Of a stretch of 64,000 nt of DNA, positions 1 to 9,088 are shown one piece after another; position 1 is the first letter of the stretch; every line of letters begins with the position of its first letter. The stretch comes from Phaeodactylum tricornutum CCAP 1055/1 (lineage: Eukaryota; Bacillariophyta; Bacillariophyceae; Surirellales; Neidiaceae). A program made the position numbers and the translations under genes. The notes beneath the pieces were generated by a model that made no database searches, had not been told where the DNA came from, and was given only the letters and a program-made list of their open reading frames with translations. The stretch covers positions 186,001 through 250,000 of the forward strand of contig NC_011686.1 of assembly GCF_000150955.2 (NCBI RefSeq), written 5' to 3'.

Positions 1-809
1 TTTCTCGTCGTAAAATCCCAAGGATCGGGCTTTGTGCATGCCACGCAAACAATCCATGACGGTGAGATCATACGTGCATGCCACTGGTGAAGCGTCGTGA
101 AAGGGTGGTAACGGACCAATCGTCAAGATTCCTTGTGATCGCGATACGGGCGAAGCCGAAGCGCCGGTTTCTCCTTGGTTGCTTCCACATCCATGATTGA
201 GAGTGCTGTTGTCGTCCGGAGCGTCGGTGGATGTTTGCTCCGTCAAGGCCGAATCGAAACCGCAAAAGGCCTGTTCCGGAGATCGATGCAGGTACACAAT
301 TTGCCAAGCACAAATCAAAAAGATGGCGTTGGCGCGTTTGGCGGGTACCGTGTTGGAATAAAAGCACACGACGGGGAATTTGTGTAACTTGTCTTGTAAT
401 TTTAGGGCGAAACGCGAGAATTGCCCTAGATTCAAGGGACCGAAATCGAGAAAGAAATTCCAGTACACGAGTTCGTGGTCCATGTTGAAAAAGTGAATCT
501 GCTTCTTTTCCACCGTGTCGTTGGTAGCCTTGGTTTTGCGCGGTGTCGACGCGAGGATATTGTGGGACGGTGGAGGTGCTTTGAGAGCCGCGTAGTACAG
601 TCGATCCTAGAGGGTGCCCCGCCCGGAAGAAACAGGACGAAAATCAGAACAAGGGGATGTACACGACGACGACGACGATGACGACCACTGTAACCGGAGA
701 CTTATTGTTGCTCCATTCCATTCACACTACGTACCGGTAGAATCTCCACGGCCCCCTTGAGTGGATTTTTGGACCGAATGGTTCCCGAAATTTTCGGTGG
801 CGGCATCAT
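1..809 (-). CDS. CDC14: Cdc14-type dual-specificity phosphatase, N-terminal part cut by the window edge
   Basis: Two exons read on the minus strand: 809-735 (25 codons starting MMPPPKISG) and 606-1, joined across a 128-bp GTACGT...CTCTAG intron (734-607) in phase 0. The junction restores EILPDRLYYAAL, which matches the start of the Cdc14 N-terminal DSP-like domain. It is followed by the family landmarks DHELVYWNFFLDFGPLNLGQ, KRANAIFLICAWQIVYLHRSPE, FHDASPVACTYDLTVMDCLRG and KARSLGFYDEK, in the usual order. An acidic and Ser-rich insert of about 45 residues precedes the FHDAS motif. The catalytic C-x5-R domain lies beyond position 1 and cannot be judged. Cdc14 phosphatases remove CDK-type phosphates at mitotic exit and in cytokinesis. 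The assignment rests on these motifs; the splice sites are inferred from sequence. Transcription runs out of the window, divergent from the Nudix gene. Confidence 0.88.
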
Positions 810-1785
810 TTGGCCAAAAATGGAAATTGTACAATCGGTAAGAGGCACCTACTCTAAAAGCAATGATCTTGTAGGATACCAGAGGTGCGAGCGTTAGAGG
901 GGTGAATGGAGTGGCACCGTTGCTGTCGAATCGGATTGCCGTTGGTTTTCCGAACGAGTCTAAAAGCCTCTGGTCAATTCTGAAATGAACTGCAAGTTGA
1001 CGAAACTAGTATGCAACGACAATTGTCTTGGAGAAAGCTGTGTAGATCGACCTCGATGATCCCGCCGAAACGCACCACTGGTTCAGTTCAAACAGAGAGC
1101 CACGAACAGTTGTGTGTTGGTGGTGCTGTCTTTAGCACCTCGGATGAACACCGTTTTGAGTCTGTATGTGTATACACACTATAGATGGTTATTTTTCCCA
1201 ACGCTTGCCTACGGAGGCTTCACGGTACCACCCGGGGCGCGGGTGTGTTCCGTGATGGTACCTACTGTATGTGTGTACTCCCGGGTGTCATACACATTTC
1301 GTGTCGGGAATCCTTGGACCTCCTGGTTCCGCGCTTCCACAACCACCGTGTCTCGACGAGGTTGGCCCCTTCCAAACTACGCTGTCGCGCAGGGAGAAAA
1401 AGACGATGACTCCGGACGTTGAGTGATAGGTTTGTTAGGAAGACGAGACATCCGCAAAGGAGTCAAAAGGGCGTCATCTCCCTATGTAACTGCAGGGGTA
1501 GCTACTTTTCCACGGATTCTAGCGAAGACGATCTGTCCGAGACGTAGACAAAGCTTATGTGTTTCGAACAGTCTCTTGCATCAGTTGAAAAATATAGCCT
1601 CGCTCCTCGTATTCCATACGGCACCGTACCAAGAACTCACTTTCAACGCTTACAGTTAGTTAGCTTCCCTTGTTTAGGAGTACGCACTCACCGTAATTAC
1701 GCGGTATTTTACAGTTAGATGTGGTCGAGAGGTTGTCATCGTGTCTGTGTCTGTCCGCAAATTCACGATTCCGTGCACATTCTCG
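810..1785. other. Divergent intergenic region between CDC14 and the Nudix gene
   Basis: No convincing gene is seen in these 976 bp. The open frames near 1114-1659 have no recognisable motif and no ATG-led domain. The right part carries two copies of TTACAGTTAG just upstream of the Nudix start. Confidence 0.5.
1650..1718 (+). promoter_or_regulatory. Pair of TTACAGTTAG motifs upstream of the Nudix gene
   Basis: Exact copies lie at 1650-1659 and 1709-1718, about 135 and 75 bp before the chosen ATG at 1786. The same 10-mer recurs at other intergenic sites in the window, so it is a candidate promoter or 5'UTR element. Its function is inferred only from position and recurrence. Confidence 0.4.
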
Positions 1786-3195
1786 ATGGAGACAAGTCAC
1801 AGTCAGCAAGACTTTTTCCCTTCCCAGAGAACCTCCGCCTTCGTTTCGATTTCGGTCCAGAGTCGGTCGGCCTTTCCACATCCGGGGTCGGCCATGAAGA
1901 AAGAACTGCCGATAGCACCTTTGACTTCCATTCTCGTCTTTCTCACATACTCACAGTCACTCATGAACGCAACAGCGGCACTTTTGTCTCTGCGGACGAC
2001 GACGACGAGTGCTGGTAGTCGTTTGATCTCGCGAGTTGTACCAAACTACCCCGGCTCACGACTGTCGGGTCGCGTGCCTACCATCCTAGTGCGCCGCAAT
2101 AGCAACAGACACGAATCCTTACCGTACACCCGTCCCGTACACGTCGTATCTACCCGCACTCGTGTCGTCTTGGCTTTGTCGGGTGGAGGAATCCTGGCAG
2201 CGTCGTCCGTTTCCAACCGGACGATCGCTTCGTGTGAGCCGACCAGCCCAGACAACCAAACCAACATTCCGGAAGATGCTTCCTTTCCGGAAAGACTTCT
2301 TTCGGAAGACCACTACAAAGGAGTCACGATCCACCTCGACAAAATGACGGACCATCAAGAAATGACGGTGCAGGAATTCCAGTCCTGTCTGGCCCAAAGC
2401 TTACAACAATGGGAGCAACAGGGCCGTAAGGGTATATGGATTCACGTACCACCTGGTCAAGCCGATAAAATACCGATCGCGACGTCCCTGGGCTTTGACT
2501 TTCATCTCATTGTGGCGCCCGAAAACGCTAGGAAAGACGGCGATGGAGCCGATCCGACCCATGCCGGTACGCCCAACGTGTTGGTACTGACCAAATGGCT
2601 CCCACCGAACGTACCGTCGCGACTACCCCACGGTCCCACGCACCAAATCGGCGTCGGCTGTCTAATCCTGCACCCGCTCGACGAAACCCGCATGCTCGTG
2701 GTGCAAGAAAAGTCGGGACCGGCTGCCGCCTACGGATTGTGGAAAATGCCGACCGGGTTGGCCGATCCGCACGAAGACCTCCACGATGCCGCCGTGCGGG
2801 AACTCCACGAAGAAACCGGACTGCACGCAAGCTTTCAAGGCGTCCTCGTTTTCCGACAAGCACATGCCTCCAAGAAAACAGCAACTGCCCGGCTCGGACG
2901 GACCGTGTCGGACATGTTCTTTGTCTGTCGCATGGCGTTGACACACGTCGTTCGGGAGGAAGCCGATTGGGAAACCACGTCGTCCTTGTTCGCCGCGTGT
3001 CCCGACGAAATTGCGGCGATCCAGTGGATGTCTATACGAGACTACTGCGCACAGGAGCGGTGGCAATCCTCTCCCGTTTATCTGGAACTCAACAAGGCGA
3101 TTCTACACACCACCAAACACAATTTGTTCCAAGCCAACACTTTGGATTTGGGCTTTGGTGCCGGTACCAACACACTGTACATGAATAGTTTGTAA
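1786..3195 (+). CDS. NUDT6-like Nudix hydrolase
   Basis: The product has about 469 residues from the ATG at 1786; the frame is open upstream but begins with GTG. The C-terminal half holds a Nudix domain. Its box at about residues 324-346 fits GX5EX7REUXEEXGU (GLADPHEDLHDAAVRELHEE followed by TGL), with the metal-binding glutamates present. Before it, at about residues 180-240, is the pre-Nudix domain typical of NUDT6/GFG proteins (GVTIHLDKM, then GIWIHVP and ATSLGFDFH). Nudix enzymes hydrolyse nucleoside diphosphates linked to another moiety; the substrate cannot be read here. The first 150 residues are Ser/Arg/Thr-rich with few acids and could be an organelle presequence; an alternative start is the downstream MKKEL. 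The gene converges on the methyltransferase gene, with 56 bp between stops. Confidence 0.9.
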   Translation: METSHSQQDFFPSQRTSAFVSISVQSRSAFPHPGSAMKKELPIAPLTSILVFLTYSQSLMNATAALLSLRTTTTSAGSRLISRVVPNYPGSRLSGRVPTILVRRNSNRHESLPYTRPVHVVSTRTRVVLALSGGGILAASSVSNRTIASCEPTSPDNQTNIPEDASFPERLLSEDHYKGVTIHLDKMTDHQEMTVQEFQSCLAQSLQQWEQQGRKGIWIHVPPGQADKIPIATSLGFDFHLIVAPENARKDGDGADPTHAGTPNVLVLTKWLPPNVPSRLPHGPTHQIGVGCLILHPLDETRMLVVQEKSGPAAAYGLWKMPTGLADPHEDLHDAAVRELHEETGLHASFQGVLVFRQAHASKKTATARLGRTVSDMFFVCRMALTHVVREEADWETTSSLFAACPDEIAAIQWMSIRDYCAQERWQSSPVYLELNKAILHTTKHNLFQANTLDLGFGAGTNTLYMNSL

Positions 3196-3251
3196 TAGAA
3201 TCGATTGGGATACAACGCTACAGAGAGTTTTCTTACAAAACATTTGACTTG

Positions 3252-4121
3252 CTATGGTATTATTCCGTCGTGTCCACACCCTCTATCGACGGCGCCATCA
3301 GGTGTTGCCGCAGCCGGAAGCAATGGCGACGCCGCAATGCGTGTTCGACGAAAAGCATAAATAGCGTCTCTCCAGAAACAAGTCTGCCCATCAGTATTGG
3401 TGTCAAAAATATCAAAAACATAGTCTTCTTCTAGCTCGTACACCATTCCGTGTTTCTCGGCACAAGCCAGAACGACGTCCACGGGCAAATCTCGCCGGGT
3501 GAAAGCCAGGTAGAAAACGCCATTGATTGCCAGCAGCGTTTGCACGGTACTCATGAGATTGTCTAGGACGTTCCCTTGTTGCAAAGTATGCTCACGTCCG
3601 TAAATCAAATCGGCGCCGAGTATAATGTCGAAGCCTCCCGGACGCAAACTTCGCAACGCGGACGATTCCTCGGGTCCCCACCAAAGTTTGGCGCACACGA
3701 CACTGTCTGGCATCGCGTTGTAGTCACAATTCCGCTGCAACAAAGCCACAACATCCGCATCCCCGTCTGTGAATAGATATTGCCGAGTTTCAGTGCCAGG
3801 AGTAAGATTGCCGTTATCACGGGCACCACTACCGCCGTCTTCGAGAAGCTTGGCTGCCCATATCCCTACCAAGCCGGGTCCTGCCCCGAGTTCCAATACA
3901 TGTCGGGCTTCCCTCCAACTCTTCGAGGGCGAACGGACCTGATCCACCAGCATTTGCGTCAGATTCTCCGCCGCAAACCAGACGGCGTGTCCGGTACTGG
4001 GCTGATCGGCGGAGAAACAATCACGACTGCTCTGGGCCGCGTGTAAGCGTACCGTCATAGTGCGTCCGTCTGCGGACACCACGTGCGTGTACGACTTGGT
4101 CGTCGCCACCACAGCACTCAT
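3252..4121 (-). CDS. Class I SAM-dependent methyltransferase, METTL21/Methyltransf_16-like
   Basis: The 289-residue product starts at the ATG at 4121; the frame stays open to a TTG at 4265 but has no earlier ATG. SAM-binding motif I is clear at about residues 75-90 (VLELGAGPGLVGIWAA). It is followed by an acidic residue after a strand (YLFTDGD) and motif IV-like FDIILGADLIYG. The context LELGAG...DLIY is typical of METTL21-type protein-lysine methyltransferases, so a protein substrate is likely but not shown. No targeting peptide is evident, suggesting a cytosolic or nuclear location. It faces the Nudix gene tail-to-tail. A copy of the CTAACTGTAA motif lies about 256 bp upstream of its start, at 4377. 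Confidence 0.82.
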   Translation of the reverse strand: MSAVVATTKSYTHVVSADGRTMTVRLHAAQSSRDCFSADQPSTGHAVWFAAENLTQMLVDQVRSPSKSWREARHVLELGAGPGLVGIWAAKLLEDGGSGARDNGNLTPGTETRQYLFTDGDADVVALLQRNCDYNAMPDSVVCAKLWWGPEESSALRSLRPGGFDIILGADLIYGREHTLQQGNVLDNLMSTVQTLLAINGVFYLAFTRRDLPVDVVLACAEKHGMVYELEEDYVFDIFDTNTDGQTCFWRDAIYAFRRTRIAASPLLPAAATPDGAVDRGCGHDGIIP

Positions 4122-4429
4122 GATTGTGGCAAACGAACGACAACGACAGTAATCGTGCGTTGCCACATGTTTTCGTTCGGTGGGCGTGTCGGAGGGGCGT
4201 GTTTCTGTTGGATCGTCCCGTTGGCGACTTGTGATCACAAGCGAGCCGCAGTCGCTCACAGTCAACGGTCAAGGACGCTGCTGACAAGCGAGTCCCATTC
4301 GAAAGAAACAATTCACGGGTGTAGCACGATACCATCCACTCAGCAGTAAGCTATGGCAAGTAACAGTTTCCATATACTAACTGTAAATGCGCTGTATCTA
4401 CACTTAAGTAGCATGGCTGACTGTGTGTA
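4122..4429. other. Intergenic region with one CTAACTGTAA motif
   Basis: This 308-bp spacer separates two minus-strand genes. It contains CTAACTGTAA at 4377-4386, the exact reverse complement of the recurrent TTACAGTTAG motif. No other feature was recognised. Confidence 0.45.
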
Positions 4430-5530
4430 CTACTCTAAAGCTTGCTTGGCGGATATATTCTCCTGCTCTATACCTCCACTCGAAAAGGCAATCAACATTG
4501 CAAACAAAGCGGAGAATACAGATATTGCGCCTCCTAAGATCGGCTTTTCTGCGCGGCCAATCGCACTGTAGATTCCCACCCCGCATATACCGACCAAAAC
4601 AGATAATGTCTTGACCTTGCTCCATGGCTTTCTCTGCAGTAACGTTCGAAAGGCTGTCGCTTCCGTATCTTGAGTGTCGCATCTGGCAAATACAAAGCGC
4701 GTACCCGACCGTCCTCCTAGACCTAAGCGGACACGTTCGTCTACGAAGGGAGTATCCAAGACAACACTGCTTTGCGGTCCAACATTCAGATTGAAAAACC
4801 GTCCTGTTCGCCCGATGATGATTCGAGGTGCGTCGAACCAAACTCGAACCGCCAACGGAGAGAGCGGCTGGCACGTGCCTTGTATCCGCTCCGTTGTGTT
4901 CAACGGAACGCAATCTCCACGAAGCAAAATTGTCGTGCGTATCCAACCATTAAAGGCTTCCAGCACAATCACGTTGATAGCTTCAGCAACGACTTTACGA
5001 TTTTGGAACATCAATGCCCGTGCACAACCGGTGTCGTTCGCTGGAAGTACATGCTGCAGAGTGCGGCGAGTACGGAGGATCTTTTGGGCGAATCCGGACG
5101 ACCGTGTCCAACGCCCTCCTACCGGATTTTCGTCCTTTTGTCGCGTTTGGACAAAGCTGACGTTGTAGAGACCTATCACGCGTTCAAAGCGACTGGAGTC
5201 ATTCTCGTCCACACCAACAGTAGCTTTCCCAAGCTCTTCTAGCTGCGGAATACATTCATTGATATAGGTCGCATTGGGGGACTCTTGCGCGAGTTGGTAC
5301 ACCAGCTGATTCACGACGTTGTTTTTCGCGTTACTGTCCGTTTGATGGAAAGACGCTAGGAAATTTGGCCAATTTCCTCCTGACTTTACCAAAGGCGGAG
5401 ACGACGAATTGCATGAGGAACCACGATGCGTTCGAGTTGAGCCCAAACGGGCCGGAGCAAATGCTCCCGAAGACGCTGTGAATTGTAGCCACACCAGCAG
5501 CAATCGTGTCAGGATGTTAGCCGACTTCAT
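4430..5530 (-). CDS. Plastid-targeted PAP/fibrillin-like protein with C-terminal membrane helices
   Basis: The 366-residue product is read from the ATG at 5530. The N-terminus is a signal peptide (MKSANILTRLLLVWLQF) ending in TASSGA/FAPARL. This closely fits the diatom ASAFAP plastid-import motif, so import into the secondary plastid is expected. The middle resembles plastid-lipid-associated protein/fibrillin: a helical N-part, a VGGRW strand, then near residue 300 the family's closing motif VLDTPFVDERVRLGLGG with FVFAR. Two hydrophobic helices at the C-terminus (about 320-360) would anchor it in a membrane, which is not usual for soluble fibrillins. An in-frame ATG at 5590 adds 20 residues but weakens the signal peptide. 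Fibrillins bind lipids in plastid membranes and plastoglobules; the exact role here is not known. Confidence 0.75.
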   Translation of the reverse strand: MKSANILTRLLLVWLQFTASSGAFAPARLGSTRTHRGSSCNSSSPPLVKSGGNWPNFLASFHQTDSNAKNNVVNQLVYQLAQESPNATYINECIPQLEELGKATVGVDENDSSRFERVIGLYNVSFVQTRQKDENPVGGRWTRSSGFAQKILRTRRTLQHVLPANDTGCARALMFQNRKVVAEAINVIVLEAFNGWIRTTILLRGDCVPLNTTERIQGTCQPLSPLAVRVWFDAPRIIIGRTGRFFNLNVGPQSSVVLDTPFVDERVRLGLGGRSGTRFVFARCDTQDTEATAFRTLLQRKPWSKVKTLSVLVGICGVGIYSAIGRAEKPILGGAISVFSALFAMLIAFSSGGIEQENISAKQALE

Positions 5531-5913
5531 TATGAAGGCACCTGCCAAAAAGACGTCTCTCGGTAAGGCCAAACAGCGCTTCACTGTCATCAAGTCAAAC
5601 ACACATGTCGATTGAAATTTCAGCCCACGTTTCGATTTTGGACGCCGGCGCCGCCCCGTGCTTTTGGTAGTTTTTTTGGCGCGCTCGAATATCCGACCTT
5701 TGTGTCCTGTTTTTTCTCTGACTTTGAATAACACATTGTAATAACGAATGATAAGAATAATGGTAGCATTTGAATCGATACTCGCCTCGTGGCACAAGGA
5801 ATCGTTTCCAATGAGTGATATAGGCTTAATGTAAGCGTAAACTGCATGTGGGTCACTGCTACTGAGCGTGAGAAACAAAGTTGTTTTAAGCAAAGTTTCC
5901 TTGTGCACTATAT
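5531..5913. other. Intergenic spacer between two minus-strand genes
   Basis: These 383 bp hold the upstream region of the fibrillin-like gene. The frame stays open through it but has no start consistent with a targeting peptide. No motif was recognised. Confidence 0.4.
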
Positions 5914-6834
5914 CTACTGAACCAGAGTTCCAGATTGTTTCCATGGTACATATTTTCCTGTGTCGTCCAATACGAGAATGGTCATCTTATCAATGAAGAC
6001 GTGCTTGTCCTTATCCAAAAATCCCGTTCCAGGCATTTTAGTTATTCGTTTCAGCACCACATCATCAAAGCCTTCCACGACTTTTCCAAAGCAGGAATCT
6101 GCTTCGTGCGGATTCGCGGCCTGCTGACTCCCGGGCCCGTGATTGTTGGAATTATTCATAATAGACACGTACCAAGCCGGTCCACTTGGTCTTCCAGCAT
6201 AGCCCACTGTTCCCTTGACGTGTGGGAAGAGGTCGCTATACTCCTGAAAGGCTAGGTGCGGGACTTGGTTACCTTTTACGGTGACTTGCAGCACGTGATT
6301 GGCGCGGCGGTGAAAGGCGCCTTTGTGATCATCCCAGTGTCGTGCGATTTCCAGAAAACTAAAAATGGAGTGCGGTACCAAACGAGACGGCGCCAGTTCG
6401 ATTGTAAATGACCCATCTTCGCCATTGGCCTCATACGTGGGATTTGATTCTTGGAATTTCAAGTCCACACGGACTCGGTAGGGTTCTTTGCTACCGTATC
6501 GGCGTGCCAAAAGGTGTCGAGTGGCGTCTTGGAGTTGACGACTCGCTTCGAGACCTTTCGGGTCGACCTCTAGGAAAACGCCAGTCTTTTTAATGTCACG
6601 GACTTTTTGGTCCAGCTCTTTCACTTGTGCCACCAACTGTGACTCTGAAGGCCCCGCTACATCAGAAGCCTTCGCGAGCGACGGCTTTGACGAGGACGGT
6701 GGCTTGTCGGAGAAGAAGTCGCTTCCCTGGAAGGAAACAAACACGGCCCCAACGAGGCAACAACCCAAAGCAAGGCTGGCCAAGATTCGCAACCTGCGGT
6801 TGCGAATTTGCTCAATCTTTTCGTTCTTTTCCAT
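5914..6834 (-). CDS. Membrane-anchored cyclophilin-type peptidyl-prolyl isomerase-like protein
   Basis: The 306-residue product starts at an ATG. A short basic cytosolic end (IRNRRLR) is followed by one hydrophobic helix at about residues 16-36, so it is a type II membrane protein of the secretory pathway. A Ser/Pro linker and a short predicted coiled coil (about 65-80) precede a divergent cyclophilin-like domain at about 120-300. Visible family marks are SIFSFLEIAR, GTVGYAGRPSGPAWYVSIMN and ADSCFGKVVEGFDDV. The usual catalytic FHR...GD core is altered (FHRRANHVLQVTVKG), so isomerase activity is uncertain. This divergent form may act as a lumenal chaperone or scaffold. A perfect palindrome lies 38 bp upstream of the start. 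Confidence 0.75.
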   Translation of the reverse strand: MEKNEKIEQIRNRRLRILASLALGCCLVGAVFVSFQGSDFFSDKPPSSSKPSLAKASDVAGPSESQLVAQVKELDQKVRDIKKTGVFLEVDPKGLEASRQLQDATRHLLARRYGSKEPYRVRVDLKFQESNPTYEANGEDGSFTIELAPSRLVPHSIFSFLEIARHWDDHKGAFHRRANHVLQVTVKGNQVPHLAFQEYSDLFPHVKGTVGYAGRPSGPAWYVSIMNNSNNHGPGSQQAANPHEADSCFGKVVEGFDDVVLKRITKMPGTGFLDKDKHVFIDKMTILVLDDTGKYVPWKQSGTLVQ

Positions 6835-7385
6835 GACAACGTGAAAGGCACGGATCCAACGCCGGCGGTCTGATACAGTTACACTGTATCGATCGTTCGC
6901 CGTCTATCCCACTGCGGTCGATGTTCTCGCTAGAAGAAAGCTGCTTATAATTAGGCATCGTGCACGAAACTCTAGCGAGGCCAATGCAATTGACGATGCT
7001 CATGAAGGCGTACACGCGTACAGACCAAATGTGATGGTGACCCACAAATGTACTCGCTCGTTTCTCGTCAAAAGCAGGAGCAAGCTATACCCTATTAATC
7101 CCTAGCTAAAGCTCTAACGAAGAGCTCGAAGCATACCTCCAGGAAACATTTTGTGCCAATCAGGAAAAGAGTATCACGGAGACTAAGGCAAAAATCATGA
7201 CAACCGCATGTTTGTGTGCTTTACTGACGGTGAATGCACCGCGTTTGATGCCTGTTGTAAGCAGTACTCATCCAATATGTTTCTGCATGGTAGGTGCTGG
7301 ACAAGACATGTGTCTTTTCTAAGGAAGAAATTAATTGGGCTGTACTGTGGCCGCACTTCTTCGTACTACGGAATCGCAATTCCAC
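6835..7385. other. Intergenic region upstream of the cyclophilin-like gene
   Basis: This 551-bp stretch contains a perfect palindrome near its left end (6872-6890). Weak plus-strand open frames at 7208-7453 show no motif and lie partly opposite the NTF2-like gene. They are not accepted. Confidence 0.4.
6872..6890. repeat. Perfect inverted repeat containing ACAGT/ACTGT
   Basis: GATACAGT and its reverse complement ACTGTATC flank a 3-bp spacer (TAC). It lies 38 bp upstream of the cyclophilin-like start codon and its arms contain the same ACAGT core seen in the recurrent intergenic motif. A protein-binding site for a dimer is possible. Confidence 0.5.
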
Positions 7386-7916
7386 CTAGGTTTGAGAATC
7401 GTTTTGTTGTTTTTCCAGCAATGTCTTTTCCCAATCAGTATACGTTCGAGTGACTACAAACTCCTTGATTTTAAGTTCTGTTTCGTCTACCAAAAACCTG
7501 GTTTGCCCTTCGACGGCCATGTGTTCGTTCGTTGGGACCAAACCGCAGCTTTCGCCTGTCCATGTTCCAGTTTCGTACCAGTGCGCTACCACCCAACCAG
7601 ACGTCCGGCCACACTCAGGTCCGTAATGAAACTTGACCACGCAATCAGGATGCGCCGTGACGAAGTCCATACACCGATCCACCAAATCTTTTGCTTTCAC
7701 AGTTCTCCTTGAGCTGTTTATACCGCAAACGTCCCATATGGTGGCGGTCTCGCCGAAGCATCTGCGGATCATTTCCGGATCCTGTTGGTTGACGCCTTCA
7801 AAGTACTGGCGGACGAGACTTTCCATGCGGTTCGGAGACGTGGAGGACCACGACCGGGCAACTCTGGGCATGCTAACGAACACCAAGAAAAGAAAAATAG
7901 AATGCAGGAACACCAT
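7386..7916 (-). CDS. Secreted or plastid-directed SnoaL/NTF2-like domain protein
   Basis: The 176-residue product starts at the ATG at 7916; the longer open frame begins with TTG. Residues 1-25 form a strong signal peptide (MVFLHSIFLFLVFVSM). The rest fits the cone-shaped NTF2/SnoaL fold: LVRQYFEGVNQQDPEMIRRC, then FGETATIWDVCG, a central helix, and strands ending VVAHWYETGTW and FLVDETELKIKEFVVTR. Members bind small hydrophobic ligands or act as polyketide cyclases or isomerases. No catalytic assignment is possible. Whether the protein is secreted or goes on to the plastid is unclear, as the cleavage site (ARSWSS) has a Trp rather than Phe. Confidence 0.65.
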   Translation of the reverse strand: MVFLHSIFLFLVFVSMPRVARSWSSTSPNRMESLVRQYFEGVNQQDPEMIRRCFGETATIWDVCGINSSRRTVKAKDLVDRCMDFVTAHPDCVVKFHYGPECGRTSGWVVAHWYETGTWTGESCGLVPTNEHMAVEGQTRFLVDETELKIKEFVVTRTYTDWEKTLLEKQQNDSQT

Positions 7917-8147
7917 GGTGGACTCTACTAGCAGCAAATTTACCAGCTTCAATCACCGTGGTCGCCTGCGCCACGAGTGCATCGAGATGTTGTTTGTCGA
8001 TTCCGGCAAGACGTGTGGCCACATCCTATTTTTTGTTATTTAAAACTTCAAATTCATATGGTTTGGTGGACGAAGTATGAACATCGCTTTTGATTACCAA
8101 TACCATGTAGGAAATGCAATTTGGCGTTGTGTTACGATACGTTTACA

Positions 8148-8194
8148 TTACAGTTAGGAGGCGAGTGAGAGATACCCGGCGAGCTTACTGTTAG
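8148..8194 (+). promoter_or_regulatory. TTACAGTTAG plus TTACTGTTAG motif pair
   Basis: The exact 10-mer at 8148-8157 and its one-base variant at 8185-8194 are 37 bp apart. The pair lies 24-70 bp before a small ORF at 8218 and about 230-280 bp upstream of the minus-strand NTF2-like gene, so it could serve either. Confidence 0.35.
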
Positions 8195-8217
8195 CCAGGT
8201 GCACAACGAAATCGCGC

Positions 8218-8487
8218 ATGACGAAGTCGACTGGGACATTTGCAGCACTCAGTAGTAAAGGTGCCTCTCTCTGTCTGATGCGCTTGGATTCAAACGACAA
8301 AGTAGCCGTAGGAAGTCCAGAATTTCGTCCCCTCGTGTTAGTCACCGTCAGCAGCTCCGATTTGACCACCTCCTCACGGGAGGTGAAAGATATCAAGTAT
8401 CATGCTCCATCTTACATCAGCAACAAGTTCGGCGGCCAAAACAAGGTCTTTACCCTCGCAAAGTTTTCCGATCTTTCTCTCTATTGA
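8218..8487 (+). CDS. Possible small protein, 89 residues
   Basis: The ATG-led open frame is Ser/Thr/Lys-rich with hydrophobic stretches but no known motif, signal peptide or membrane helix. The only support is the nearby ACAGTTAG-type motif pair. An opposing minus-strand frame (8396-8154, 80 codons) is about as open, so coding potential is doubtful on either strand. I do not recognise it. Confidence 0.2.
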   Translation: MTKSTGTFAALSSKGASLCLMRLDSNDKVAVGSPEFRPLVLVTVSSSDLTTSSREVKDIKYHAPSYISNKFGGQNKVFTLAKFSDLSLY

Positions 8488-9088
8488 ACTTTTGACCTTA
8501 TTTCACATGAATGTAAACCGAAAAACAGCACATTCTCCCCTAACTTGGAATAGACCGAGTCACCGTCAAGTAGCAGAATGACTCGCTGTGCATGGTCGGT
8601 CCAGTGACAGACAGCAGAGAAACAGAAATTCAAATGTCGCGAGCAACGAAATTATTTTACAGTCATTGTATCTCTTTTTTTCGTGACCCTTCGGTTCATG
8701 TTTTCATTTATTTATTTTTGATATTCGTTGGGTCCATATCTACAGCCAGATCTTTAACGGTATTTAAACATGGGTATGTATGTGATATGATCAATAATTA
8801 TGAGGATATTAATTTAAAAAGACGGACAAAAGGTCGCTGCTTATCAAACGTTATAAAACGATAAAAACTATTTTCCGGTACTCATTTCGATATGAATTTC
8901 TTTTGATCCGTTGAAGTCAATCCGATTTGGCGAAGCTCGAAATTCAACGTGTCTTCTCACGTATCATGCGCTGTGGTTCCACTGCTAAGCCTATCGAGTT
9001 TCTCAAACTTATCTTTGTCAAAGATCAATCCCATCGACATAAAAAAGCACAGTGTAAATTTTTGAGCTTGATTTACAGACACCAATTT

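Larger units (their letters stand above)
7917..9088. other. Intergenic region with two ACAGTTAG-type motifs and one weak small ORF
   Basis: These 1,172 bp contain TTACAGTTAG at 8148-8157 and TTACTGTTAG at 8185-8194, followed closely by the 89-codon open frame described separately. The stretch from 8640 to 8920 is AT-rich. The frame that runs into the PS-repeat gene is open from 8927 but lacks a signal peptide until the ATG at 9089. Confidence 0.4.

Noticed and set aside
2528-3188. Overlapping open frames on both strands inside the Nudix gene
   Set aside because: They lie opposite or out of frame with a well-supported Nudix domain and show no motif.
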